From: Nesterenkonia aurantiaca
GTDB taxonomy: Bacteria; Actinomycetota; Actinomycetes; Actinomycetales; Micrococcaceae
Length of the DNA stretch: 64,000 bases
Direction: 5' to 3'
NCBI RefSeq assembly: GCF_004364585.1
Contig: NZ_SOAN01000001.1
Span: 608,814 to 672,813, forward strand
A program made the position numbers and the translations under genes. The notes under the pieces are model-generated. The model did not search any database, was not told where the DNA came from, and was given only the letters and a program-made list of their open reading frames with translations. How positions within the stretch are numbered: position 1 is the stretch's first letter; the number at the start of each line of letters is the position of its first letter. Shown here in pieces: positions 43,353 to 51,926 of this stretch.

Positions 43353-44696
43353 ATGGCCCTGCGTTCCACGATCATGGACAACAACAGCTTCCGCGCTGAG
43401 CACGCCGCGGATCTGGATCCGCAGACACGCAGACTCACCGAGCGGCGGGACGACGTCCTGGGTGGTTCCTACCGTCTCTTCTACCGCAAGCCAGTCCATC
43501 TGGTCCGCGGTGAGGGCCAGTACCTCTGGGACGCTGAGGGGCAGAAGTACCTGGACATGTACAACAATGTCGCGTCGATCGGGCACGCCCATCCTGCTGT
43601 GGCCCAGGCCGTCCACTCCCAGATGCTGCGATTGAACACCCATACCCGGTACCTGCATGAGCGGATCCTCGACTACACCGATGACCTCCTGGCCACGCTG
43701 CCGCAGTACCTGGACGCCGGGGACTTCAAGGCCATGTACATGTGCACCGGCTCAGAGGCCAACGACCTGGCACTGCGAGTCGCCAAGGCTCATACCGGTG
43801 GCACCGGACTGATCGCGACCACCGAGGCCTATCACGGCAACTCTGAGCTCAGCTCGTCGGTCTCCCCCGCCCTGGGCAGCGGGCAGCCCATCGGCGAACA
43901 CGTCTGGCTGCTCCCGGCCCCGGACAGGTACCGCACCGGAGTGGCGGAGATCGGCGCGTGGTTCGCGGAGAGGATCCGCGCCGCGATCGCCGATATGGAA
44001 TCCAAGGGGGTGAGGTTCGCCGGCTTCATCGCCGACTCGATCTTCTCCTCCGACGGGGTCCTGCCGGGCAGCTACCTCAAGGAGGCTGTCGACGCGGTCC
44101 ACTCCGCCGGTGGGGTGTTCATCGCTGACGAGGTCCAACCAGGCTTTGCTCGCACCGGGGACCAGTTCTGGGGTTTCGCAGCGCATGGAGTGACGCCAGA
44201 CATCATCACCACCGGCAAGCCCATGGGAAACGGGATCCCCGTCTCGGGTCTGTTCGCCAAGGCCGATGTCCTGGCGTCCTTCAGCGACACCGTGCCCTAT
44301 TTCAACACCTTCGGGGGTAATCCTGTGTCCATGGCGGCCGCCCAGGCCGTCCTGGACGTGATCCGCGCGGAGGGACTGCAGGAACACGCCAAGGAGCTCG
44401 GAGCTGCGGCGCTCACACGGTTCGCCCAGCTCGGCGACGCCCACGACTCGGTAGGAGATGTTCGGGGTGCAGGACTCTTCATCGGCTTCGAGCTGGTCAA
44501 GGACCGCTCGACCAAGGAACCGGATCGCGAGCTCGCGCTCAACCTGCTTGAGGAGCTGCGCCAGCGCGGCGTCCTGACCTCGGTGGCCGGACCGCACGGC
44601 AATGTGCTGAAGCTGCGCCCCCCGCTGCCATTCACCCACACCGACATCGACTGGGCCTCGGAGGCGCTGGACGTCTCGCTGAAGGCTCTGAGCTGA
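43353..44696 (+). CDS. Class III PLP aminotransferase / phospho-lyase family
   Basis: 447 residues. PLP lysine in IITTGKPMGNGIPVSG, cofactor Asp in GVFIADEVQPGFARTG, phosphate site MCTGSEANDLALRVAK. The N-terminal MYNNVASIGHAHP and RLNTHTRYLHE resemble the AGXT2L group (ethanolamine-phosphate and phosphohydroxylysine phospho-lyases) more than acetylornithine transaminases. Together with the divergent kinase this suggests phosphorylation followed by elimination of phosphate and ammonia. GAAGGA lies before ATG 43353; ATG 43374 is an alternative. Confidence 0.85.
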   Translation: MALRSTIMDNNSFRAEHAADLDPQTRRLTERRDDVLGGSYRLFYRKPVHLVRGEGQYLWDAEGQKYLDMYNNVASIGHAHPAVAQAVHSQMLRLNTHTRYLHERILDYTDDLLATLPQYLDAGDFKAMYMCTGSEANDLALRVAKAHTGGTGLIATTEAYHGNSELSSSVSPALGSGQPIGEHVWLLPAPDRYRTGVAEIGAWFAERIRAAIADMESKGVRFAGFIADSIFSSDGVLPGSYLKEAVDAVHSAGGVFIADEVQPGFARTGDQFWGFAAHGVTPDIITTGKPMGNGIPVSGLFAKADVLASFSDTVPYFNTFGGNPVSMAAAQAVLDVIRAEGLQEHAKELGAAALTRFAQLGDAHDSVGDVRGAGLFIGFELVKDRSTKEPDRELALNLLEELRQRGVLTSVAGPHGNVLKLRPPLPFTHTDIDWASEALDVSLKALS

Positions 44697-44724
44697 GTAC
44701 GCCCGTGTCTGTCGAACTGAGCTG

Positions 44725-45477
44725 ATGAGCCGATCCCCCCAGATCCCGGCACCCACAGAGGTGGTCTATCTCCAGCTGCTCAGGCTTCTGCGAGACGGTC
44801 GATTCCGTCCCGGCGAGCGCCTGGGCACCGAGCGCGGCCTCGCGGAGCAGCTCCAGGTGCCGCGCAGCGCCCTGCGCCGGGCGCTGGACCAGCTTGAAAC
44901 CGAGCATCAGGTCCGGCGGGCCATAGGCCAGTCCGGCGGAGTATTCGCCGACGACGGTAAGATCCAACGTCACCTGAACACGGTTCAGGGAGTCCCCGAC
45001 ATGGTCCGCCACCAGGGGCTCACCGTCGAGACCCAGGTCCTCCGGGCCGAACTCTCGCAGCCCTTCGCCGAGGAACAGCGTGCGCTGCAGCTGCCCGGGA
45101 CGGCCCCGGTCCTGCGCCTCGTGCGGGTGCGCCGGGCCGGGGCCGCCACCTGGTCATTGGACACCTCGGTGCTGCCGGCACGCCGATTCCCCAGACTGCT
45201 GGCCGCTGATCTCACCGGATCCCTCTATGCACTGCTGACTCGGGACCATGGGCTCGTCGTGGACCGAGCCGAAGAGACCGTGGAGGCGACGACGGCGACC
45301 GCAGAACAGTCAGCGGTCTTGGAGATCGCCGAGGGAGCAGGGCTGTTGGAGATCCACCGGATCACCTACGACAAACGTGACACCCCGGTGGAGTATGCCC
45401 ACGACTTCTTCCGCGCTGACCGCACCCGGTTGCATATGCAGAAGGTCGGAACAAACTGGAGGCGCTCCCAGCAGTGA
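44725..45477 (+). CDS. GntR/HutC-type regulator (UTRA domain)
   Basis: 250 residues. Winged HTH at about 10-75 (RFRPGERLGTERGLAEQLQV, SALRRALDQLE) and a UTRA ligand domain at about 95-240 (LRLVRVRRAGAATWSLDTS, LLEIHRITYDKRDTPVEYAH). Follows the PLP-enzyme gene by 28 bases on the same strand and probably regulates the kinase/PLP pair. Confidence 0.92.
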   Translation: MSRSPQIPAPTEVVYLQLLRLLRDGRFRPGERLGTERGLAEQLQVPRSALRRALDQLETEHQVRRAIGQSGGVFADDGKIQRHLNTVQGVPDMVRHQGLTVETQVLRAELSQPFAEEQRALQLPGTAPVLRLVRVRRAGAATWSLDTSVLPARRFPRLLAADLTGSLYALLTRDHGLVVDRAEETVEATTATAEQSAVLEIAEGAGLLEIHRITYDKRDTPVEYAHDFFRADRTRLHMQKVGTNWRRSQQ

Positions 45478-45478
45478 A

Positions 45479-46216
45479 TCAGGCCACCTTCTCCCCGAGG
45501 AACTCCACTGCGCGGTCCCAGGCGAGCCGCGCCAGGCCTGGATCGTAGGTGCCCACAGCATTGGTGTCGTTGTGGAAGGCGTGGCCGGCGTCGTAGTAGA
45601 AGTAGGTGACCTCCGCGCCGGACTCGGCGCGGATCTGTTCCTCCTGCTCGCGGGCGCGCTCCACCGGGTAGCTCTCGTCGTGTTCCGCGTAGTGGCCCTG
45701 GACGGCTGCGGTGATCCCGGCGCAGCTCTCCGGGACACCTTGACCAACTCCGTAGAACGGCACGGCGGCGGAGACCTTCTCGCCCTGCTGAGCGGCCATG
45801 GCCAGCACGAACCCGCCGCCCATGCAGAAGCCAATGGTCCCGACCGTGGCCGAGGTGACCGCATCCAGCCCCAGCAGGTGATCGGTGGCGCCGGCGAGCA
45901 GCCGGGCGCCCTCCTCGGCGGGAAGCTTCGACATCATCTCTCCGGCCTCGTCCCCGTCGTGGGTGATCGAGCCGCCGTAGAGGTCCGGGGCCAGGGCGAC
46001 GAAGCCGGCTCCGGCGAGCCGGTCGGTGACCTCCTTGATGTGGTCGGTGAGTCCCCACCACTCCTGGATCACGATCACCCCGGGCCCGGAGCCGCTCTCG
46101 GGCAGCGCCAGGTAGCCGTGACCGGTCTGATCACTGGCCTGATCCCCGGTCCGGTCACCGGTGCCGGCACTGTTGAGGGAGAAGCTGGTGTTCTGGTGTG
46201 GGGTCTGTTCGCTCAT
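45479..46216 (-). CDS. Dienelactone hydrolase family protein
   Basis: 245 residues, alpha/beta hydrolase with the Cys nucleophile of dienelactone hydrolases in GTIGFCMGGGFVLA, Glu in IVIQEWWGL, and a His in DAGHAFHN. Typical carboxymethylenebutenolidase-like enzyme without aromatic-pathway neighbours, so the true substrate is unclear. It ends 1 base from the GntR gene end (convergent). Confidence 0.9.
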   Translation of the reverse strand: MSEQTPHQNTSFSLNSAGTGDRTGDQASDQTGHGYLALPESGSGPGVIVIQEWWGLTDHIKEVTDRLAGAGFVALAPDLYGGSITHDGDEAGEMMSKLPAEEGARLLAGATDHLLGLDAVTSATVGTIGFCMGGGFVLAMAAQQGEKVSAAVPFYGVGQGVPESCAGITAAVQGHYAEHDESYPVERAREQEEQIRAESGAEVTYFYYDAGHAFHNDTNAVGTYDPGLARLAWDRAVEFLGEKVA

Positions 46217-46265
46217 GGTCTGACTCTAACGAATCCACAGAGACCGCCATCACACAGAGCCACCA

Positions 46266-46310
46266 CACAGAGCCGCCGCCCGACCCGGCGGGTCGGGCGG
46301 CGGTGCTGTG
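46266..46310 (-). terminator. Long GC hairpin terminator after the ABC operon
   Basis: Left arm 46266-46286 and right arm 46290-46310 pair over 21 bases with two mismatches around loop GGC; the core GCCGCCCGACCC / GGGTCGGGCGGC is perfect. Lies just past the binding-protein stop (46331). No T-run, as usual in high-GC actinobacteria. Confidence 0.75.
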
Positions 46311-46330
46311 TGAGGCAGGTGCTGCGGTGA

Positions 46331-47650
46331 TTACTCCAGCTCAGAGGCCAGATCCCGCTCGTAGAGCTCCTCCAGTGAGGACTGTACGGACTCCATCTCT
46401 TCGGCCACATCGACATCGTTGGTCAGGATGCCCTGCAGCGCCTGGGAAAGCTCCAGGTCACCACCGGGCAGGAAGACCCGGGCGTTGTCCTGCGAGCGGG
46501 CGCGCTCCAGCTGCTCGACGGCGACCTGGAACTGCGGGGTCTCCTCGTAGACGGCGGACATGTCCGCGTCCTGCTGGACCGGCATGTACCCGGTGGCCTC
46601 GGAGAACATCGCAGTGTTCTCGGTGTTGGTCATGAAGCCGATGAACATCGCTGCGGCCAGCTGCTCCTCGGGCTCGGAGTCGGCCGAGATCATCAGACCT
46701 GCACCGCCGGTGGGGGTCTCGCCCTCAGCCTCGGGACCGCCGGGGAGGAAGGCCACGCCGACCTCGAAGTCGGCGGTGTCCAGGATGCCGCCGAGCGAGC
46801 CGGTGGACTGCACGATCTGGCTGGTGGCGCCGGAGCCGAAGTCATCGGCAGGGTCCCCGGAGGAGACCGAGGCCCAGTCACCGGTGGCGTCCTGCGCGAA
46901 CTCGATGGCTTCCACGGTCTGCTCGGAGGCGACCGGGGAGAAGTCCCACTCGTCAGACCAGGATCCGCCATAGCCCCAGATCAGGTTCTGCATCCACCAG
47001 GCGGGGTACTCCTCCTGGGGCGGGAAGGAGAACGCGGAGCTCGCAGTCTCGGCCTCCATCAACTGCTGGGAGACCTCGCCGACCTCTTCCCAGGTCTCGG
47101 GGGGAGCGTCGATGCCGGCCTCTTCGTAGTGGTCGGCGTTGTAGTAGAAGATCGGGGTGGACCGGGCATATGGCACGCCGTAGTGGGCGTCCTCGTAGAC
47201 GTAGTCCTCGTAGAGGGCCTCCACATAGCCATCGGTGTCGACCTCAGCAGCCTCCAGCACCTCATCGACCGCCAGCAGCGAGTCATTGAGGTAGTTGGGG
47301 AACCAGGTCGCGTCGGAGAGCACGACGACGTCGGGGGTGGCCCCGGTGCCTTGAGAGGTCTGGAACCCCTGGGAGGTCTCCTCATAGGTGGCGCCGGAGT
47401 TCTCCAGGGTGACCGAGATCCCTGATTCCTCCTCGAAGGCGGCGATCAGCTCCTCCTCCTGATCCACCGACCCACCGGGGTGGTTGGACCAGAAGACGAT
47501 CTCCTCTGCCGGTTCCACCTCGGTCCAGTCCACGCCCTCTCCGGCCTCCTGTTCCTCGCCGGAGGTGTCCGGGCCGCAGGCGCTCAGCGCGAGTACGGCG
47601 ATGCTCAGGGCGGCCACGCCCGTCGTCGTCCTGCTGTTCAGCTTTTTCAT
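46331..47650 (-). CDS. Carbohydrate-type ABC transporter binding lipoprotein
   Basis: 439 residues, type 1 extracellular solute-binding fold (UgpB/MalE group). Lipobox LALSACG, very acidic mature protein, EEIVFWSNHPGGS, GATPDVVVLSDATWFPNYL, YGVPYARSTPIFYYN, WWMQNLIWGYGGSW. The fold and operon resemble glycerol-3-phosphate (Ugp) and oligosaccharide importers; ligand undecided. No ATPase gene is in the operon, so it likely uses a shared MsiK-like ATPase. Confidence 0.92.
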   Translation of the reverse strand: MKKLNSRTTTGVAALSIAVLALSACGPDTSGEEQEAGEGVDWTEVEPAEEIVFWSNHPGGSVDQEEELIAAFEEESGISVTLENSGATYEETSQGFQTSQGTGATPDVVVLSDATWFPNYLNDSLLAVDEVLEAAEVDTDGYVEALYEDYVYEDAHYGVPYARSTPIFYYNADHYEEAGIDAPPETWEEVGEVSQQLMEAETASSAFSFPPQEEYPAWWMQNLIWGYGGSWSDEWDFSPVASEQTVEAIEFAQDATGDWASVSSGDPADDFGSGATSQIVQSTGSLGGILDTADFEVGVAFLPGGPEAEGETPTGGAGLMISADSEPEEQLAAAMFIGFMTNTENTAMFSEATGYMPVQQDADMSAVYEETPQFQVAVEQLERARSQDNARVFLPGGDLELSQALQGILTNDVDVAEEMESVQSSLEELYERDLASELE

Positions 47651-47747
47651 CAGGTGCTCCTTGTGGTGCGGTGAATGATTCGGATCTGTGACAGGGAGGT
47701 CTAGGTGGCGCGCGGCCGAGCGAGGGCGCAGAGCAGTTCGAATGGGG

Positions 47748-48707
47748 TCATTTCACGGAGCCCTGGGTCAGTCCGGCGACGATGTACTTCTGCAGCGCGG
47801 CGAAGATGATGAGCATCGGGGCGATCACGATCACCGCGCCGGCCATCAGGATCCCGTAGCTGCCCGCCTGGGTCTCCACCGACTGCAGCAGGTTCAGGCC
47901 CACCGGCAGGGTCATCTTCTCGGCGCTGCCGGTGATGACCAGCGGCCACAGGAAGCTGTTCCACTCGTTGACCACGGTGACCAGCCCGACGGTGGCGATG
48001 GCCGGGATGGAGACCGGCGCCGCGATCTGGAAGAGCTTGCGGAAGTGTCCGGCGCCGTCGAGCTCGGCGGCCTCAAACATCTCCTTGGGCAGGGCCATGA
48101 AGTGCTGACGCAGCAGGAACGTGCCGAAGGCGGTCCCCAGCCCCGGCAGGATGATCCCCCAGAGGGTGTCGCGGCCGCCGAGGCCGGTGATGGTGAGGTA
48201 GTTCGGCAGCATCGAGACCTCGGGCGGGACCATCAGGGCCACCAGGATGCCCAGGAAGATGAAGTTGCGTCCGGGCACCTTGATGAAGACCAGCGCGTAG
48301 GCGGTGGTCACGGCCAGCAGGACCTTGATGCTGGAGCCCACCACTGTGACGTAGATGCTGTTGCCGAACATGGTCAGCAGCGGCACTCGATCCACCACAT
48401 TGCCGAAGTTGTCCAGGGTGGGGTCCTGCGGCAGCAGCGTCGGGTTCAGCGTGACGATCTCGGTCGGCGGCTTGAAGCTGGAGGAGACCATCCAGGCCAG
48501 CGGCAGCACGATCACGATCAGCGCCACGAAGATCGGCAGGTATCCGGTGAGGATGGTGTCGGCGAGGTTCTGCCGGCTGAACGCGTCCAGCCAGCTGCCC
48601 CGGCGCATCTGCTTGCGCTCGGCCTTGGTCAGCTTCTTCTTGTCCTCGGGGGCGATGCCGCGGCGCTGCGCATCATCTTTGGGGGTTCGCGATCGGGTCA
48701 GGCTCAT
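47748..48707 (-). CDS. Carbohydrate ABC transporter permease (MalG/UgpE type)
   Basis: 319 residues, six transmembrane helices after a charged N-terminal 40 residues (KDDAQRRGIAPEDKKKLTKA). EAA loop EMFEAAELDGAGHFRKLFQI. Overlaps the partner permease by 4 bases. Confidence 0.94.
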   Translation of the reverse strand: MSLTRSRTPKDDAQRRGIAPEDKKKLTKAERKQMRRGSWLDAFSRQNLADTILTGYLPIFVALIVIVLPLAWMVSSSFKPPTEIVTLNPTLLPQDPTLDNFGNVVDRVPLLTMFGNSIYVTVVGSSIKVLLAVTTAYALVFIKVPGRNFIFLGILVALMVPPEVSMLPNYLTITGLGGRDTLWGIILPGLGTAFGTFLLRQHFMALPKEMFEAAELDGAGHFRKLFQIAAPVSIPAIATVGLVTVVNEWNSFLWPLVITGSAEKMTLPVGLNLLQSVETQAGSYGILMAGAVIVIAPMLIIFAALQKYIVAGLTQGSVK

Positions 48708-49633
48708 GAGTAGTGCACCTTCCGCTCGACGAAGCGCAGCTGGACAGCGGTGATGAAGAACAGGGTGAAGAAGAGCACCACGGCGATGGCCGCGGAGTAT
48801 CCGGCTCGCTGATAGGCGCCGAAGGACTGCAGGTAGATCTCAAAGATGATGGTGTTGGTGCCGTGACCGGTCGGGGTCATGGTGCGCAGGATGTCGAAGG
48901 CGTTGGTCATCGAGAACAGGATGTTGGTGACCAGCAGGAAGAACACCGTGGGGGTCAGCAGCGGCAGCGTGACCGAGACGAACCGGCGGATCGGGCCGGC
49001 CCGGTCGATGGTCGCCGCCTCGATCAGGTCCTTCGGGATGGACTGCAGTCCGGCCAGGAAGACCACGGCGCAGTAGCCCAGGTTCTTCCACACATAGACG
49101 ATGATCACCATGAACAGCGACCAGTCCTCGTTGAGGTACCACTCCGGGGAGCTGACCCCGAAGAATCCCAGGATGTGGGAGAGGCCACCGCGGGTGGGGT
49201 CGAAGATGAAGTTCCAGACCATCGCCACCCCGACCCCGGAGAGCACATAGGGAGAGAACACGGCGGTGCGGGCCGCGGTCTTGCCGGGGATCTTCTTGTT
49301 CAGCACCAGCGCGATCAACAGCCCCAGGATCATGGATCCCAGCACCGCTCCGGCGGTGAAGATGGCCGTGACCCGCCAGACCTCCAGTCCGGAGTCGGAG
49401 GTGAAGAAGGCGGCATAGTTCTCCAGCCCGATCTGGGTGGCGCTGGAGGAGCCCAGCCGCCAGTCCAGGGTGGAGTAGTACATGTTGGAGAACAGCGGGT
49501 AATAGATGAACGCGAGGATCAGCAGGATGTTCGGCCCGGCGAAGAGCAGGAACAGGGACCAGTTCTTCGATTGCCGTCTTCGGTGCGCGCGAACACGCGT
49601 CCGTTCCTGCTCAGTCTGCACAGCAGAGCTCAT
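48704..49633 (-). CDS. Carbohydrate ABC transporter permease (MalF/UgpA type)
   Basis: 309 residues, six transmembrane helices, EAA loop IEAATIDRAGPIRRFVSVTL. First gene of the operon; ATG 49633. Confidence 0.94.
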   Translation of the reverse strand: MSSAVQTEQERTRVRAHRRRQSKNWSLFLLFAGPNILLILAFIYYPLFSNMYYSTLDWRLGSSSATQIGLENYAAFFTSDSGLEVWRVTAIFTAGAVLGSMILGLLIALVLNKKIPGKTAARTAVFSPYVLSGVGVAMVWNFIFDPTRGGLSHILGFFGVSSPEWYLNEDWSLFMVIIVYVWKNLGYCAVVFLAGLQSIPKDLIEAATIDRAGPIRRFVSVTLPLLTPTVFFLLVTNILFSMTNAFDILRTMTPTGHGTNTIIFEIYLQSFGAYQRAGYSAAIAVVLFFTLFFITAVQLRFVERKVHYS

Positions 49634-49919
49634 CCAGCTTCCTTCCAGTCTTTACTGCCCTCATGTTAGCCACACCACTGAAGTCAAGGATGACAGCACG
49701 TGAACTCCACATGAACCCGCCCCAATTGAGAGACAGGTCACAGAGGCACAGTGTATGTCCTGGCCGCCGGAATCAGATCGCTAGGCTGGTGGGGTCGGCT
49801 CGGCTGGTGCGGTCGGCGCGGCTGGTCGGCGCGGCTGGTCTGCCCGGCTGGTCTACGATCGGCACGGCCGGTGCCGCACCCCCGACCCCGGACACATTCC
49901 TGACATATGAGGAGCGGTG
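49634..49919. other. Divergent region with GGCTGGT direct repeats
   Basis: 286 bases between the ABC operon and the Mrp-like operon. Five copies of GGCTGGT lie at 49784, 49802, 49820, 49833 and 49846 (spacing 18, 18, 13, 13). No gene is credible here. The end holds the ribosome site GAGGAG for mrpF. Promoters not resolved. Confidence 0.5.
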
Positions 49920-50207
49920 ATGATCGACGTGGTGCTGCTGGGCGTCTTCGCAGTGCTGCTCGCCAACTACGTCCTGGCTCTGAGCGTGTTCGCCCGCCGC
50001 GGCCTGGCGGGGAACTGGCTGCTGGTGGTCCTGCTCACCGGCACCACCGGTGCCGCCCTGGCCGCGGTGCTCGCCGCCCTCTCCGAGGACGGCTCCCGGT
50101 ACCTGGACGTGGCGCTGGTGCTCACCGGTACGGCTGCCGTCGCGGCCGCGGTGCGCGCCGGACTGCCCCGGCGCATCCCACCGCCCGGCGCGGAGGCGGC
50201 GGCATGA
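49920..50207 (+). CDS. mrpF: Mrp-type antiporter subunit F
   Basis: 95 residues, three transmembrane helices, MrpF/MnhF family. ATG 49920 is preferred to GTG 49917 because GAGGAG ends 5 bases before it. First gene of a chain of eight genes joined by 1-4 base overlaps. Confidence 0.85.
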   Translation: MIDVVLLGVFAVLLANYVLALSVFARRGLAGNWLLVVLLTGTTGAALAAVLAALSEDGSRYLDVALVLTGTAAVAAAVRAGLPRRIPPPGAEAAA

Positions 50208-50560
50208 GCCAGCTGCCCGCGCTGCTTGCGCTGACGCTGATCCTCGCCGGCGCCTTCTTCTTCACGGTGGGCACTCTGGGGCTGATCCGCTTCCCCGATC
50301 TGCGCAGCCGACTGCATGCCCTCACCAAGGCCGACAATCTGGGCCTCGGCCTGGTGCTCGCCGGGGTCGCGCTGCTGTTGGGCAGCTGGACCGGCGCCGC
50401 GGTGTTGGCGCTGGCCTGGGTGCTGGCCCTGGCCGCGGCATCGATCTCGGCGCATGTGCTGGGCGGACTGGACGCCGCCGAGCCTTCCCGCGAGCGCCAG
50501 GACGACCCGCGGACGCGACCGACTCGAGAATCCCCAGACTCCCCGGAGACTCCCTCGTGA
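50204..50560 (+). CDS. mrpG: Mrp-type antiporter subunit G
   Basis: 118 residues, MrpG/MnhG family: GTLGLIRFPDLRSRLHALTK and ADNLGLGLVLAGVALLL, three helices, then an acidic C-terminal tail. ATG 50204 overlaps the mrpF stop. Confidence 0.92.
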   Translation: MSQLPALLALTLILAGAFFFTVGTLGLIRFPDLRSRLHALTKADNLGLGLVLAGVALLLGSWTGAAVLALAWVLALAAASISAHVLGGLDAAEPSRERQDDPRTRPTRESPDSPETPS

Positions 50561-51501
50561 CCGGCGGGGTGCCCGCGGCCGACCTGGTCCTCGGCGTGGG
50601 GCTGCTCGCCTCGGTGCTGTGCACGGTGCTTCCCCATTCCCGTCTGGCGCAGTCCATGGGCCTGCTCGGCCTGGGCGTGCTGACCACGCTGGCCTGGCTG
50701 CGGCTGGGCAGCGTGGATGTGGCACTGGCGGAGGCCGGGATCGGTGGCGGAATCCTCGCCGCACTCCTGGTCTGGGTCTCCGTCCGCTCCCCCGCCCAGC
50801 CCTCCCCCGATGCCGGCACCGCCCCGCGGTGGCCATGGCTTCGACCGGCGGTGGGCACGCTCAGCGCCGTCACCCTGATCCTGATCACCGCGGCCGTCTG
50901 GCTGCGCGCCGAACAGTCGCTGCCCGCCTGGGATGCCGCAGTGACCGCCGCCATGGACCGCACGGGTGTGGAGCATGAGATCACCGGGGTGCTGCTGGTC
51001 TTCAGGTTCTATGACACCTTGCTCGAATCTGCGGTGCTGATGCTCACCGCCGTTGCGGTGCTCGCCCTGGGACGCGAGGATGTCGGGCCTCGCGCCGGGC
51101 TCTCCGCCGCGCTGGGGACACAGCCCTCGATCCCAGCGAGTCTGCACTGGTTGATCCGGGTGTTCGCCCCGGCGCTGTTCCTGGCCGGGCTGTGGCTGCT
51201 CTTCGCCGGCAGCACCGACTCCGGCGGCGCATTCCAGTCCGGAGCCGTGCTCTGCGCGGTCCTGATCCTGCTGCGCAGCGCCCATGTGCCGCTGGAGAAG
51301 CTCACGCTGCGCTGGCTGCGCCCGGTGCTGGTGGCCGGCGTCGTCGCCTTCATCCTCGCCGCCCTGGCGCATCTGAGCGCACCCTTCTCCTTCCCGGTGC
51401 TGCTGGGCATCGAGGTCCTGCTGACCCTGGGGATCGCGGCCGGGCTCTACGCCATCTACCTGTGCCTGGAGAATCCGGTGCAGCGCGAGGTCAGCGCATG
51501 A
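50557..51501 (+). CDS. Fused DUF4040 (MbhD/MrpA-C) and MrpB domain protein
   Basis: 314 residues. N-terminal three-helix DUF4040 domain with GSVDVALAEAGIGGGILAALL (the MrpA C-terminal module, MbhD in hydrogenases). A central loop, then MrpB domain: RVFAPALFLAGLWLLFAGSTDSGGAFQSGAVLCAVLILL. In standard Mrp operons the DUF4040 part is fused to the NuoL-like MrpA, not to MrpB, so this is a rearranged architecture. GTG 50557 overlaps the mrpG stop. Confidence 0.85.
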   Translation: MTGGVPAADLVLGVGLLASVLCTVLPHSRLAQSMGLLGLGVLTTLAWLRLGSVDVALAEAGIGGGILAALLVWVSVRSPAQPSPDAGTAPRWPWLRPAVGTLSAVTLILITAAVWLRAEQSLPAWDAAVTAAMDRTGVEHEITGVLLVFRFYDTLLESAVLMLTAVAVLALGREDVGPRAGLSAALGTQPSIPASLHWLIRVFAPALFLAGLWLLFAGSTDSGGAFQSGAVLCAVLILLRSAHVPLEKLTLRWLRPVLVAGVVAFILAALAHLSAPFSFPVLLGIEVLLTLGIAAGLYAIYLCLENPVQREVSA

Positions 51502-51926
51502 TGCTCGCTTCTTCCACCGGGGCCCTGGGTGCGCTCGTCGAGGCTGGCCTCCTCGGGGTCGAGCTGACCCAGGTGCAGTGGTATCTGCTCCTGGGCACCG
51601 CGGTGGCCGTGATAGGAATGGTGCGGATGCTGCTCACCCGGGATCTGGTCGCCCGGCTGATCGCGCTCAACGTCACCGGGATCGGGTCGCTGATGATCAT
51701 CCTCGCCCTAGCCGCGCGCTCCGCGGAATCCGCCGACCCCGCCGGCTCCGGGCCCGGGATCGACCCGGTGCTCTCGGCGCTGGTGATCACCGGGCTGGTG
51801 ATCACGGTGGCCTTCACCGGGCTGGGTGCGGTGCTGATCCGCCGGATCGAAGGCTTCCCGGTCACCGGGCGCCGAGATGACCCCGAGTCAGGCGGGCCCG
51901 CGCAGGACCCGGAGGCCGAGCAGTGA
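51498..51926 (+). CDS. mrpC: Mrp-type antiporter subunit C (NuoK-like)
   Basis: 142 residues, three helices, NuoK-like MrpC family: VAVIGMVRMLLTRDLVARLI and LSALVITGLVITVAFTGLGA. Overlaps both neighbours by 4 bases. Confidence 0.9.
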   Translation: MMLASSTGALGALVEAGLLGVELTQVQWYLLLGTAVAVIGMVRMLLTRDLVARLIALNVTGIGSLMIILALAARSAESADPAGSGPGIDPVLSALVITGLVITVAFTGLGAVLIRRIEGFPVTGRRDDPESGGPAQDPEAEQ

